A DNA stretch of 64,000 nt, taken from NCBI GenBank assembly GCA_030015575.1, contig CM057347.1:409666248-409730247 (forward strand). The letters are read 5' to 3'. Below are positions 1 through 12,308 of the stretch, piece after piece (position 1 is the first letter of the stretch; each line of letters opens with the position of its first letter). Made by a program: the position numbers and the translations under genes. Under the pieces are notes generated by a model that made no database searches, was not told the origin of the DNA, and saw only the letters and a list, made by a program, of their open reading frames with translations. Origin of the DNA: Agapanthus africanus. Lineage: Eukaryota; Streptophyta; Magnoliopsida; Asparagales; Amaryllidaceae.

Positions 1-520
1 AAGTGCAAACAACGCATAGAAGAAGCTCCTGCAGTAGGCATGTTTGTTAGAACCCTCAATCCGCAGGCGACCATATCCCAATTCATGATGTTCTTCAAGC
101 CGACCACTTTCCAGGCCTTGATCGACAAGCTGGCCCAAATGGACCAGATGGGCCATAGCCCTTCCTCTTCAAAAATGGAGCCTCGGAATGAAAAGGGGAA
201 AGGGAAAGCGACTTTCGTCGCCAATGCTCAGCAATAGCCGTGTGGTCCAAAACCAGCTGATCGCCAAAATGACAGACAATGATTTATCAACGAAAAGTTA
301 AGACGTCCTTACTCGTTTCCGCGGGAGAAAACGAAGAGATTGTTCGAACTGGCGATATGCAACAGGCTCATCAATCTGCCGGATCCGAGAGGTCCATTGC
401 TGCCCGGCGATGTCAACAATCCCAATTATTGCCCCTATCACCGAGTAGTAGGCCATCCAATCGAAGATTGCTTCATCTTCAAAGGCTGGATTGAGGACCA
501 GTACCAGTAAGGCAAATTTG
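1..520 (+). pseudogene. Element A gag: capsid C-terminal part and first zinc knuckle
   Basis: The translation matches the gag of element G (33766-35031, - strand) from the capsid segment near 'GMFVRTLNPQATISQF' to the knuckle. Gag forms the virus-like particle around the genomic RNA. A CX2HX4HX4C knuckle (CPYH...H...EDC) lies at 430-471, a plant-gypsy variant of the nucleocapsid CCHC finger. A lysine-rich stretch (EKGKGKA) precedes it. The N-terminal capsid half lies before the window. Broken, with a few breaks. Confidence 0.85.
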
Positions 521-1475
521 GGCTGTCCGAGAATTGGAAAGTAAGCCCGCCTCAGCCGCACGCTCCTAAAAAGGTAGATACGTCGGAGGAATCATGCTCA
601 TTTATAGAGGAAGCCCCATGGGAGGTGGCCCTTTCAGCTAAGACGAAAAGAATGGTGAAAGATCTCCAAACATGCCCGGCAATCAGTGGAAAAGTCCGCC
701 GGAACCCGAGATCATTGAGGAAATGATGAAGCCGCGCCTGACTCCAAGAATAGGTAGCGATAATCAAAATGCTAAGGCCCAGCCGTTAAAGTCTTCGAAG
801 AAGAAGAAGAAGACCAAAAAGCCCGTGAAGCCTGACGACAAGCGCACGGAACTACAAATGCATATTTATACGCTGGAGGAATATAACCAGAAGACGCGAA
901 CCCCGGTCACACTCCAAAAATTTCTCAACAATATCCTTGAGAGCGGAGATAGCGATAATAACGATAGATGACTCGTTAGAAGAATCTGAGGATTATGTGG
1001 CAAGTTGCCACATGATCTCTCGTTCGGCGTTACCAAACGAAGAAGCTCCTGATGCAGAGAAACTGGGGGCAGATCCCCAACCGGAACTCCTAGGACCTTC
1101 AGACGAGATGATTGACGTATTCCTGAACGAGACGCGTCAGAAAAGCAAAGCCAATCGAGAGCGTGAACTGGTTATATTCAAAAAAACCAAACGCCGGCGA
1201 CTGAATGAAAAGGTTGAAGCACTCCAACTAGATCGAAGCATGTCCGCCGCAGACAAAAGCAAACTTAATACAAGGAAACGATTCGCTAGAACCCTGTCAA
1301 TGGGAATGAAGTTGCTCTCTTTCAGAGGAAATTCTCCTGGCGGTATACATCTTGATGAATCAGACGTACATCCTAACTTCTGCTTATACCATCAGAGGAT
1401 TACACACCCTACCGAAGAGTGCATGGCCTTTAAAAACTGGTAGCAGGGATACGTTGCTTACCGACAACACGTTCA
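521..1475 (+). pseudogene. Element A gag-to-protease linker with second zinc knuckle
   Basis: This matches the corresponding segment of G (32760-33730, -). It contains a conserved 'EEAPWEV..SAKTKRM' block near 610-660, a lysine-rich run (KKKKKTKKPVK) near 800-830, a charged helical stretch, and a second CX2HX4HX4C knuckle at 1381-1422 (CLYH...H...EEC) followed by 'FKNW'. No catalytic domain is visible. It is probably a nucleic-acid-binding extension of gag or a spacer of the polyprotein. Broken, with a few breaks. Confidence 0.75.
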
Positions 1476-2922
1476 GCGAATGAAGCGCAAGGCTCGTCGG
1501 GAACAGAGAAACACGACAGAAGAACATAAAAGAACTACTGATGAATGTCACATGGTTAATTCCGGAGGATCGCAAGTTCTCACCTTCGAGAGTGATTCTG
1601 ATGAAGAAATAGCCCTCGGCCCTCTCTTCAAGGAATTCATTTCTGATGCAAAAAAGACGAAGACCTGCGAGAACATCCAGCTGCGCAATCGCATGCTACC
1701 CGAAAAGAATCTCGAACTCGCAAACAGGGGATTGGATAGAAAAGATAAAGGGAAGGAAAAAGTCCCTGAGGATGTCGCCCTCGATGATCAAGTCGTCGAA
1801 GAGCTCATAACCAAAGACCTGTCCAAGAAAAACAAGGTGGATTTCAATGTTCTGTCACACCTGAGAAAGATACCCTCGCAGCTAAGCGTTCTCGATGCCC
1901 TTCAGCTATCTAAAGAGGCGAGAAATTCTTTGATCAAGACACTACAAGAGCCCGAGCAGTTCCAAGCTTTCCTTGCCGAAGAAAAGATGAAGGACGAACT
2001 GGAAGAATTGCACACTGCTGACGTCACTTTCGGTGATGAAGACCTCCACCTCGGGACGTAGGAGCACAACCGTCCCCTGTATGTCACCGGATACTGTCAT
2101 GATATCAAGATAGACAAAATCCTGGTCGACAATGGATCCTCCTTCAACCTTCTTAATGTGATCGTGTTGAAGGAGATTTGCATGAGCGTTCAACACCTCG
2201 CTCGGGACAAAATCACCATCTTCGGGTTCGACTCCCGGTCATCACGGACGCTCGGGTCTGTGATACTGACGTTACGCTTTGGGCTGTTCGTCACTGATAT
2301 CAAGTTCCACGTCATTGACGCCAAAACTTGCTACAACGCTTTGCTCAGCCAGTCTTGGTTACACGAGTACAACATTATCCCTTCTATACAACATCAGTGT
2401 ATGAAGTATTTCAAGGATGGTCTCGAGTACACCGTGACAGGGGAGCTGAACCCATTCTCCATAAACGAAGTCCGAAAGTATGAAGATGCAAAGTACTTCT
2501 TACCAGACTTCAAAGATACGGAAAGATGCCATAAACCTGAGGATAAGCAAAAAGCTATCACCACCATTCCGGTCTTCGGGAGCGATACTGAGGAGGAAGA
2601 AGAGATAGTCTACTCAAGACCTCCCCGATACAACAAACCAGGACCGTCTACCCCTATGCTGGTCTTCGGCAGCAACTCTGAAGATGAGGTCAATGCAGTA
2701 TTCTCGGCTCGTCCATCAGTGCAAGCCTTCACTGGCGATGAGCGGAGTTTGCAAATTGCCATGGTTCAACAAAAACATTACAAAGACCTCGACGCACTTG
2801 ATACCTATAGTGTGCAAGAACTGCAGACGTTCTACGTCCCTCCCAGGCGAAGTGATGAAAAAGCAATCCTCTTTTATCAATCCACGGAAACTGAAGTGCA
2901 GAAAGAAATCTTGCATGGTGCA
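1476..2922 (+). pseudogene. Element A protease region
   Basis: This is the counterpart of G 31315-32736. The retropepsin-like core lies near 2070-2400: a strand ending in a D-x-G-S type motif (ILVDNGSS) and the plant-gypsy signature around 'WLHEYNIIPS'. This protease would cut the gag-pol polyprotein inside the particle. An acidic stretch follows (EDTEEEEE type, near 2580-2610), then a second acidic block, also present in G. Element B interrupts the region at 2922/2923 and it resumes at 8990. Broken. Confidence 0.8.
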
Positions 2923-3872
2923 TGTTCATATCATAATATTGCATTACAATATTCCCCATTCTTATATATTTTACAAATAAACAGGTGCTTTTGACGCATG
3001 TCTGCTACATATTACAGGTTACAGGTTCTTGGACAAAAAACAGTGAAAACGATGAAAATACGATGCAAAAGTGGATTTTGACCAACAAACAGAAGACTCT
3101 TGATCAAGCCTACATCAAAGATAAAATTTACAAAGTACAAGGCAATGCAAGGTCCAAGATTACAAAGCGAACAGTTAAAAGTCCACCGTAATTATTCACT
3201 GGAGATCTGGAAGAAACATAGAAGCTATTTTAATAAAAGAACCAAATAATAAGGAAGCCCAAAGACAGAAGAGCCCACAAAGGAAATTTCAAGGCCCAAT
3301 ACTTCCTATTAAAGAGACAGAGACATAAAATTTTATCAAAGCTTGGAGTCTACTTTGACTAGGACTTCCTAAGGATATTTTGGTAAATGTAGACGTGCGA
3401 ATCAATTGTAACATAGGGTTTCCTATCCTTTATAAATAGGAACTCTAAATCATTGTAAAGGCTATGCCTCCCTGTGCCTCTTTTTATCAATAAAATTTGG
3501 ATTTCTTTTGGAGAGCATCGATGCCTCTTTTCATTTCAGAAATTCAGATCTGACAAGTCTTGTGTTGATGTTTGGAGAGAGCCATCTGTAAAGTAAGTAA
3601 TTAATTTCAATTCTTGCCCTAGGTAATTTTTCATTCTTTGCCCTAGTATAAATTTAATTCCTTGCCCTAGTTAGATAGTTAGATCTTTAATTCAATTGCC
3701 CTAGATTAATTTAGTTTTTAGATTTAATTAATCCATTCACACCGTTCGTAATTAACTCGTAAGAGCGACTAGGAAATTCACAATATCCCTGTGGACCGAC
3801 CCGTACTCACCGGCTAGCTGCAAAGCGACGCCGTTCTTGATTGCGGTTATAGATAGTTTTTGAGATCAATCA
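2923..3872 (+). repeat. Element B 5' LTR
   Basis: 950 bp with TG...CA ends, matching 8040-8989 and the LTRs of element C. It holds a TATA box (TATAAATA, about 3431-3438) and a downstream AATAAA (3489-3494), so R and U5 occupy roughly the last 400 bp. U5 has several 'TTGCCCTAG' words. Confidence 0.93.
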
Positions 3873-3874
3873 AA

Positions 3875-3892
3875 TGGCGCCGTTGCCGGGGA
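3875..3892 (+). other. Element B primer binding site (tRNA-Asp)
   Basis: TGGCGCCGTTGCCGGGGA begins two bases after the LTR end. It is complementary to the 3' end, including CCA, of plant tRNA-Asp(GUC). This is the primer used by Athila-lineage elements. Confidence 0.9.
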
Positions 3893-4642
3893 TGGCGTGT
3901 TATTTCCTTTTTGCAATTTCGGGTTAATATAAATTAAAAAAATCGTAAAAACTGAAAAATCAAAAAATATAAAAATATATCATCTGTTATTTTTGGAAAG
4001 GGTATTTTTGTGTGAATTTTGCAGGAACAACAAAGAAATTCGGATCTGGAAAAATCCAGAGTGCAAAACCAAAAACGGCAGATCTGAACATGGGAGAAAA
4101 GTCAAACCAGAGGAAGACAAAATTTTTTGGGAACAGAACCTCTTCTGTAACCGCAGATCCGCCGCATAAGACTGTTCTTGCCGTGGAAGGGCGGCAGTTA
4201 GGAGACATCATCTTCCACAAATTATTTTGGGGAACCGAGCCTCTGAAATAACCGCGGAAACGCGGTCTGAAGGGCCATAGCGCGGCGGAAACGCGGCGGG
4301 CCTGTTGCCTCTTCGTGTGAAATTTGCACTGTAAGCTTCCTGTCTCTCTCCTCTGTAAATCTCGATATATCTTGTGTAAATTTGCCTGCAGGATTATTTG
4401 CGCCTTAAAAATCTTTTCCCTTCCAAATAACAAATCTTGTGCAGGATTCGTTGCGCCATGCTTAAAATAATAATTGATTGCAAGTGATCTTTTCTGATTT
4501 TCATATCCTTAATCTTTTTGCTAAAAAAATTTTTCAAATAAAGAGCAAACGGAAAAAGGAAATTTTTTTTAACAACTTGCAAATTTTTGCCGCTAAGAAA
4601 TCCTTGCACCACCTACCTTTTTTCTCTTCTCTCTCTTCTATC
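3893..4642 (+). other. Element B untranslated leader
   Basis: A 750-bp AT-rich leader between primer site and ORF. It contains GC-rich words that can fold: CCGCG-GAAA-CGCGG at 4252-4265 is a perfect 5-bp stem with a GNRA-type tetraloop, and a related word lies at about 4280-4300. Element C has a counterpart near 53040-53075. It is a candidate RNA packaging or dimer site by position only. Two 'TGCAGGATT' words occur at about 4387 and 4441. Confidence 0.6.
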
Positions 4643-6285
4643 ATGGGTACCCCACATCACAAATCTCTTGCCGAACTTTGGTATCCCGAACCTAACTTTG
4701 CCTCGTACGTCAATTGTTTCGGTCGATTTAAGGAAGATCCCTCCGTGCCCAAATTTCTTTGAAAGATCAAATAGAAGCGTCTAGGAAAAACAGTTCGACT
4801 TTGCAACCCACTTTGTGTCAACCATGTCAACCTTCACCACCTTCGTATTTTGATACCACTTTTTCAAGTCCTATTGTAACTTCTAAGCCGATGTCTATTG
4901 CTGAGCACATTGCACAATCTCGTAGCCGATCTTTCACCCCTCTCCACACATCCAGTTATAGGTAATACCAAGTCCATTCACCTTTTTATCCAAATGTTGA
5001 TCCTACTCCTATCCAACCATCCAATTCCTACCAGTCCTACCCGACTTTCCCACATGCACTAGACATTGCTTCTACACAGCCTTTTGGGAGTTTCACGTAT
5101 CCAAACAATTTCGAATCTTTTACCGAAACCCCTTCACAACCCATGTCTAGTTTGAAACAGTCGTTGGAGGCTTATATCTTAGCAACAGACAAAATGATTA
5201 GGACCGTGGATGCGTCCGTAGCCGCCCTTATACAACCTAGTGAACCGGTAGCTAGTTTCCAACTTGCTACAAATTCTTCAATGTATGAGGAGGCGGTTGG
5301 ACAGAGTGAGAATTTGAGTGGAGAGGGTGAGTTCTACATATTTCCAAATCAAACCTACCCATACCCAATTGAATCCCACAACTCCTGTTTTCCATCGATT
5401 GTCCCAAATAGTTCACCAGTTGAAAATAAAAACGAGTTGTGTGATTTTGTAGTGCTTGATTTGCCAGATTGTGAAGAACCCCTTTCGAGTGAAACTACAC
5501 TTAATCCTTTCGATCTTTACACCTCCAATCTAGAACCCGAATCGATAAATATCTATGCTTTTGATGAGGTGTCAGAAAATATTGATTTTCACTTGATTGA
5601 GGATATAGACGTCGTGAATATTTTGGATGATGAACCCGTCGATTTGATTGAAATTTTATGTCCAATTCATCATCCCGAGTCATTAAATGTTTCTCCCGAA
5701 CTTCATATGCGTCTTTATTTGGATGATAATGGCATGGATAAACTAACTATTGAGGAGAATTATGAGGATAGTATTGAGGAGGATTATGAAGAAAATATTG
5801 AGGTTGAGCCATTTTTGTTTGATGTGTCGGATTTTCCAATTCATCCTCCTGAAGCTTTAACTGTTATATCACCTTCCCTCCTTTCCATCGTTCCGACCAC
5901 GCACAAGATCACGCTTGAAGACTGTGAGCTTGAAAAATTTCCTTTGAATCTGACACAGTTCTCACAGCCGATAACACTTACGAGTGTTTGACTTTTTCGG
6001 ATGATATTGATGACTCACCGCCTGAGTTTGAGTCCTTTGAATTTTCAGATGAGTTAGTTGAACCATCTGAAATCGATTGCTTACAGTCGTTTCGAACCAT
6101 TACTGGAATCTTTCAAGTTCGAGACAATTTACTACGGTGAGAATGCGACTATCCCTAAGTCACTCCCTTTTGTCCTTCCCATCGTTCCGACCGTGCAAGA
6201 GACCGTTACGCTTTCATCTCCTATACCAAGTTCGACATACCCATGTTTTCATGCGAATCTTGAGGAATTTGACCCCATTTCTTGA
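4643..6285 (+). pseudogene. Element B acidic ORF, possibly gag-derived
   Basis: The region starts at the ATG of 'MGTPHHKSLAELWYPEPNF' and is shared with element C (to 52156, -). Parts in order: a short N-terminal block; a Ser/Pro/Tyr-rich low-complexity segment; a helical segment 'MSSLKQSLEAYI..DASVAAL' resembling the coiled coil that ends Athila gag; then a long acidic region (EEDYEENIEVE) with degenerate internal repeats (SIVPT..KITLEDCELEKF and later IVPTVQETVTLSSP). There is no zinc knuckle or enzyme motif. The function is unknown; descent from Athila gag is an inference. Broken, two or three breaks by eye. Confidence 0.65.
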
Positions 6286-8039
6286 CGGGTTGATAGAATA
6301 GCACAATCGTTTTTAACACATCGGTCATCACAAATTGCGCTAATTTCTTCCCTCAATTTACACCCTCAAGATCGTGCTACCCTTCTTTCTCTTTTCCGCC
6401 ATTCTTCTCCCCCACCGAGACCATATTCTACCTTTCTTCCCACACGGTCGCGTGTGCTTCTCATTTCTTTTCTTTCCACTCCATTATTTCACCAACTCGA
6501 CCATTACCACGATAAGATTTTTGAATGGTTGGTGCTAACCTTTGGCATATGTAAGGCCTTGCTTAGTTTGGGGAGGACCTTATTGTATATATGTATATAT
6601 ATTTTTTGTTTTCTTTTATAATAAAAAAAAACAAAAAAATAACTTGTAAATAAATAAACAGGGGAGTGCCGACATTTTGACCCTCTTGGTGTTGCATGAC
6701 AGAGAGGACACTGTCAAGTTTAAGTTTGGGGGTATGCTCGGTATGTTTTCTTCCTTCGCATTCATGTGTATATTTTTGCATTTGCATACTTATTTTGAAA
6801 ACCCATAGAAATTGAAAATTTTCAAAAATTAAAAAAATTAATGTATTCAATTTTGGCTTATTTGACTTGAGTTTGACAGATAGGTTAACTGGCTAGGAAC
6901 AACTAAATCTTAGACTTAGTGAATTAAAAACCCTAAAAATAACCTTCCTTAAAGTTTAACGGTAGAAAGTATATGTCTTTGTAGTTTATTTAGAAATAGG
7001 CAAATTTTGAGTTCACTTCTTGGGCTAAGTCAAAGCAAAGGAAAAGTATTGATATTTTTACTATAGTATAAGTTTGAAAAATAATTCCTAGTTTAAGTCT
7101 AGATTCTGAAAATGTATACCCTACAATTTGCACAATCACGCACCTTGAAACTTGGAATAGTAGAAGAGACCTTTAAATGCTCTTGTCTAAAGTCCTTAGT
7201 GCGAAGAAAATAAAAAATTACAAGTGTGAATAAAGAAAAAAAATGAACACTGGTTTTTGTGATTACTTAAGGCTAAAAAACAATAGAAAAATATTTAGCA
7301 AGGGTGCTTCATCACCTAGTGCCTTAGACCAACTGGTTTGGGAGTCACTGCTAAAGCCTTGGGTGTTGCAAGACTAGAAATTACGCTTTAATGTGCAAAC
7401 ACATCTTGTAATCGGTTGTTGGTACCTCAAGAAGTATTAACGATCGTATGAAGGATGTGTAAGCAAAATTCATTAAAATTCACCAATTAATAAGTACTTT
7501 GGACAACGGACAAGAGTATGATTGCTTGATTTGAATTTCCAAGTGTAGGGGTGATTTATACACACACGTGGGGATATGTGATTGGAGTTTAGATGAGAGA
7601 AAGGAGTGAAGAATAGAACTTGTATCTTTAGTAAGAGTTGATAAAAATTCCTAAGTGGAGATGGAACCCTAGAAGGAAAACTTAAGAAATGCCGAAACCT
7701 AAGTAGGTCTGCAGAACATATATAATCTTAAGTTAAATGATGAGGAAGTGTGAAAAATATGGGTGGATAATTTACAGGTCGACGATAATAGAATTCCTTG
7801 TTAAAAAATCTAATTGGAGAATTAAAGTCGAAAAGCCAAATTGATAGGATTTTGTGGGTAATATCCGCTGAAAACCCTCAAGAGACAACACTCTTCCTAC
7901 TAGGGACACCTAGAGGTTTAACGGCTTATTGCACGAGCTCAGTGCAATCGCGTTTCCCTGCGAAAGTGCGGTTAGGTTTTTATCGAGAATAAAAAATAAG
8001 TTTGCTCGAGGACGAGCAAAAGATAAGATAGGGGGTATT
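6286..8039 (+). other. Element B 3' non-coding region
   Basis: About 1.75 kb, AT-rich, with no ORF that I believe. A PPT-like tract TTTGGGGGTATG at about 6725-6736 lies far from the LTR. A true-position polypurine tract (AAAGATAAGATAGGGGGTAT, about 8019-8038) abuts the 3' LTR at 8040. An AT-repeat stretch (TATATGTATATATA) lies at about 6585-6602. Element C keeps the same layout. Confidence 0.7.
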
Positions 8040-8989
8040 TGTTCATATCATAATATTGTATTATTATATTCCCCATTCTTATATATTTTACAATTAAACA
8101 GGTGCTTTTGACGCATGTCTGCTACATATTACAGGTTACAGGTTCTTGGACAGAAAAATGTGAAAACGATGAAAAGACGATGCAAAAGTGGACTTTGACC
8201 AATAAACAGAAGACTCTTGATCAAGCCTGCATCAAAGATAAAATTCACAAAGTACAAGGCACTGCAAGGTCCAAGATTACAAAGCGAACGGTTAAAAGTC
8301 CACCATAATTATTCACTGGAGATCTGGAAGAAACATAGAAGCTATTTTAATAAAAGAACCAAATAATAAAGAAGCCCAAAGACAGAAGAGCCCACAAAGG
8401 AAATTTCAAGGCCCAATACTTCCTTTTAAAAAGACAGAGACATAAAATTTTACCAAAACTTGGAGTCTACTTTGACTAGGTCTTCCTAAGGATATTTTGG
8501 TAAATGTAGACATGCGAATCAATTGTAACCTAGGGTTTCCTATCCTCTATAAATAGGAACTCTAAATCATTGTAAAGGCTATGCCTCCCTGTGCCTCTTT
8601 TTATCAATAAAATTTAGATTTCTTTTGGAGAGCATCGATGCCTCTTTTCATTTCAGAAATTCTGATCTGACAAGTCTTGTGTTGATGTTTGGAGAGAGCC
8701 ATCTGTAAAGTAAGTAATTAATTTCAATTCTTGCCCTAGGTAATTTTTCATTCTCTGCCCTAGTATAAATTTAATTTCTTGCCCTAGTTAGATAGTTAGA
8801 TCTTTAATTCAATTGCCCTAGATTAATTTAGTTTTTAGATTTAATTAATCCATTCACACCGTTCGTAATTAACTCGTAAGAGCGACTAGGAAATTCACAA
8901 CATCCCTGTGGACCGACCCGTACTCACCGGCTAGCTGCAAAGCGACACCGTTCTTGATTGCGGTTATAGATAGTTTTTGAGATCAATCA
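8040..8989 (+). repeat. Element B 3' LTR
   Basis: 950 bp, the partner of 2923-3872, with the TATA box at about 8548-8555. It is followed at once by the target duplication GTGCC and by resumed coding similarity of element A. Confidence 0.93.
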
Positions 8990-9267
8990 GTGCCGATTCT
9001 ACACTTGACAGGCTCGAGCCCATCCGTCTGCCCAGATACTACACGAAAGAATTAAAAAGGCTGTTAAAGCGCCAAGGCGTACCCTTCAAATAGACTGCTC
9101 GACAAGCTCAGTTCTACTACAGGATCTGGAACGTCCCCGGAACTCAGCGAAAATTGCCCAACGGGAGAATGGAAACGATCGGGCTTGGATATGTTCAATC
9201 CAAGAAATGCGAGCGATTCCATGGCTGCTACGTTATACATGATTTCGATGAAGAAGAAGATGCTCTG
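8990..9267 (+). pseudogene. Element A pol linker between B and F
   Basis: The translation resumes A's polyprotein after the B insertion: 'DSTLDRLEPIRLPRYYT' matches the corresponding segment of G at about 31330-31380 (-). It then runs to 'HDFDEEED', where F begins. This part joins protease to RT. No catalytic motif is seen. Confidence 0.8.
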
Positions 9268-12200
9268 TGTCACGCCCCGCTTCCCAAAATACGGAAAACG
9301 AGGGATGACTAGGCCAGCCATGCTCCTACGGTCAAGGAATAATCCCGCCGTAGTCACACTTCGGCTTCTAGCATTACATGGTAATCAGTAAACAAAGCAC
9401 AGAAGTAAAGGAAATACATCACTAAATTATTACATCAACTTTCATGTTCACAATTTACAAATAAACAAGAAAAGAGCTACTAACCAAGTTCGAATACAAG
9501 GTCTCTTTAGGGAAAGCAGAAAAGAAGAAAGATGTACTCTCAACTAGATCTCCGCAAGCTCGAAGGGTAAATCCGACTCCTGCGCTGGTTCTTCCTTGAG
9601 TTCTGAGCATGCATACTCAGGTCGTCAGAGCGACGTGATAGCAATATTATAATAATGACATGAAACAGGAAAATAAGTCAATAACAGTGGAAGTAAAATG
9701 CAGATAATCACTATGTCACTAAATGATGCAAAGTATGATCTGTGTCCCTATCAGTCTCTAAGTCATATTTGAAAGGAGGATCATGTTTAACGAGGGTCTT
9801 GTACATACCCGAGACAACAGCCCACACGCCCGGGACATAACCCTGTCAGCCAGATCGCTAGATCCTACCTAATATATATAAGAGTCGCTGTTCGAATGAT
9901 CATCCTCTAAATCACGGTCCTCGCTAAATACGATGCTCTTTCCACTTCGATTTCTCTTTTCCCCAGGTTTACACTATTGATGATTATGATTTAGTCGTGT
10001 ACAAGTATGCACCAATAACACGGTTTTGTCACTGTTCACTGTATTATCCACTGTCACGAATCACTCACTTTTCCATTGGCGTACTTGACACTCCTAAACC
10101 AATATCATTCACGCACGATAATGCATTGTACACTAAATAATAACGCGCATTATCACTATAGGGGTGGCAATCGGGTAGTATATGTGCCTATATGCAGTTA
10201 ACGAGTCATGTGTAATATGAACTATTATGCACCTCATGAGCTTATAAAAATTGCAGTAAATCATAGGTTCAGAATTCAGTGAAATGATCCAAATACGGTA
10301 ACAAGTATACTCTGTCGGAAGTTCAGAAAAATTTGTTTCAGTGCAATCGGATTTCGGGTTTGCAAGTTACAGCCGTTTCAATTTAAGTGCTCGCTGCAGG
10401 AAATTCAGTTTCTGAACTAAACGTCCGTTTCGCGGCACGATTTTCACCCTGTTGGGATCAGAATTTAGCGACTCTACAGTTATATGAAATTTAGGGTTTT
10501 TAATAGGGTTTCTAACGCACTAGACAGATTCTCAATCGCCTCTCTACGTCAGAAGTTATGCACTGTTCAACACTAGGGTATCAGTTCTGTTTCTATTTGG
10601 AACTGCTATACGTCATGTTCTTTTAAATTGCAGTTTAAATAGTAAACGACGATAAAAAGGGGTGAAATAACTTGCGTCATTTTATTAACAGTTTCATCTT
10701 CAATAAAGTATAGGGTTCCGCAATGTACAAGTTCAGGTAAAAAAGGGGTAAGCATTACGAGATAGAAATCAACAGCCAGAGTTGCTCTGGACTGCAGTCC
10801 AGAGCCGTACTCCGAACTAGTTTCCGTCATATTTTCATTATGGAAACAATGTAAAACTTTTATGGGGTTCTAGGTCGTCGAGTTGGTTTCGATTCGAGCC
10901 CTCGAACGCATCGTTTCAATGTGTACACAATTAATTATGATTTTAACAAGTTTCAGACACGCGAAGTTTTCAGTTTTAACGGGTGTAATTGGGGGTGATC
11001 GTTCAAATCAGTAACGATTAAATTTTCCAGTCAAATTTCACCACAATTTTTATTACCACACGGGCCAGTATATAAGATCAAGTTCCGTCAGTTTAATGGA
11101 AGTTTTTCGTTCGGGTTTTGCATCAAACACTTGTGTCATACAAAGTTTCACGAATTATAAACACGGGATTAATACGATTTTGATTTATAACAGGATAATC
11201 TAGCATGTAGCAAGTAGGGTACTTGCATGGAGACGCTTTGGCGACGCACGGCAGCGGAAACGGTACGAACGCGCGATGAACGGTACGGTTTGGCTTCACG
11301 GCCTCGGCTCGCGTTTGGGCTCGTCGTCGAAGTTGCCCGGGGATGGCTCGCGATCACTGGAAGCGGAGTGGGGTGCTGTGGATCTCCTGGAGCATGTTGG
11401 GGTCGGCAATGGTCGGCTGTGGTCGCTCCGGCGATGGGCACAGCGGGGATCGTGTGTAGGGTTTGGAGCTTGGTGGCGAGGAGTTTGGTGTGGGTTTTGG
11501 AGGAGGTGATGGTGATGCAGAGGATGCAGAGGTCGATGGGGCAGTAGGGAGCTCATCGGCGAGGAGGGTGCAGGTGGTGGCCGAGGTGGTGCAGTGAGGG
11601 TTAGGGTTGGAAAATTGAGCTCGGTTGATGGAGGAATAGGGTTGTGCAGGCGAGGTGGGGGTTCGAGTTCTGAGGATAAGAACAAGGGAGGGAAGACGAG
11701 GTAGTTTAGTCATCTTCGTCGTCGTCATGGGTGAGTGCTCGAAGCTTGGAGTTTTGGAGAAAGGAGAGGAGTGAGAACGAGAGATCGAGAATGTGAGGAG
11801 AAGCGAGTTAGAAACGAGGAGAGCTTGAGGAGCTCGAGGGGTGCGCGGTCGTGGACGACGAGCGTGGAAACGTGGGGCGCGAGCGGGGGCGTTGGCGACG
11901 TGGGGAGTGAAGGAAAAACGAGCGGGAAATGAATTAGAACGAGTGGGGAAGGAGAAGAGTTGGGTCGGGTCGGGTCGGCGCGAGTGCGGGTAAGGGTGTT
12001 GGGTTAGGGATTGGGCCGGTGGGGAGTGTGGGCTGAGGAATTATGTTTAAATAAATTGTTTAATTTATATTTAGTTTTAGTTTTCTTAGGCTGGGGTTTT
12101 ACATGTGTTTATTTAGTTTTAATTAATTTGTTTGGGCTGGGGTTTAAAGGTTTTGGGTTTTAGCATATATATTTTGTTTTGGAAAAATTAAATATTGAAA

Positions 12201-12305
12201 CCTAAGCGACTAATCTTCACACAAAATAATACGAGAAAAATAGGATAACACTCGAGGGACAAGGAAAACTATAGAAGATTCTATTGATGGGAACGGAGAT
12301 TTACA
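9268..12305 (-). repeat. Element F 3' LTR
   Basis: 3038 bp, the partner of 40083-43110. It contains a sharply GC-rich block (about 11220-12000) rich in GGTCGG, GGTTAGGG and GCGACG words between AT-rich flanks; the other LTR has the same block. Open frames in this block are a composition effect. Confidence 0.92.
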
Positions 12306-12308
12306 TCA

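Larger units (their letters stand above)
2923..8989 (+). mobile_element. Element B: non-autonomous LTR retrotransposon with Athila-type primer site
   Basis: Two 950-bp LTRs (2923-3872, 8040-8989) start with TGTTCATATC and end with ATCAATCA. Directly inside are a primer binding site matching plant tRNA-Asp and a polypurine tract. The flanking 5 bp are GTGCA (2918-2922) and GTGCC (8990-8994), a target duplication with one difference. The interior (about 4.2 kb) has one long acidic ORF region and no protease, RT or integrase, so it must have relied on enzymes from another element. Structure otherwise looks whole. The ORF has about two or three breaks. I counted about 16 differences in the first ~340 bp of the LTR pair. 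Confidence 0.9.

Noticed and set aside
3875-3892. Possible tRNA-Asp gene fragment
   Set aside because: Only the 18-nt primer site is present, with no cloverleaf.
11585-11605. Telomere-like GGTTAGGG word
   Set aside because: Only one or two units and not in tandem; normal in a G-rich LTR block.
11296-11728. Pro/Ser-rich frames in the GC-rich block of the F LTR
   Set aside because: Low-complexity composition effect. The partner LTR does not keep an equivalent full frame.
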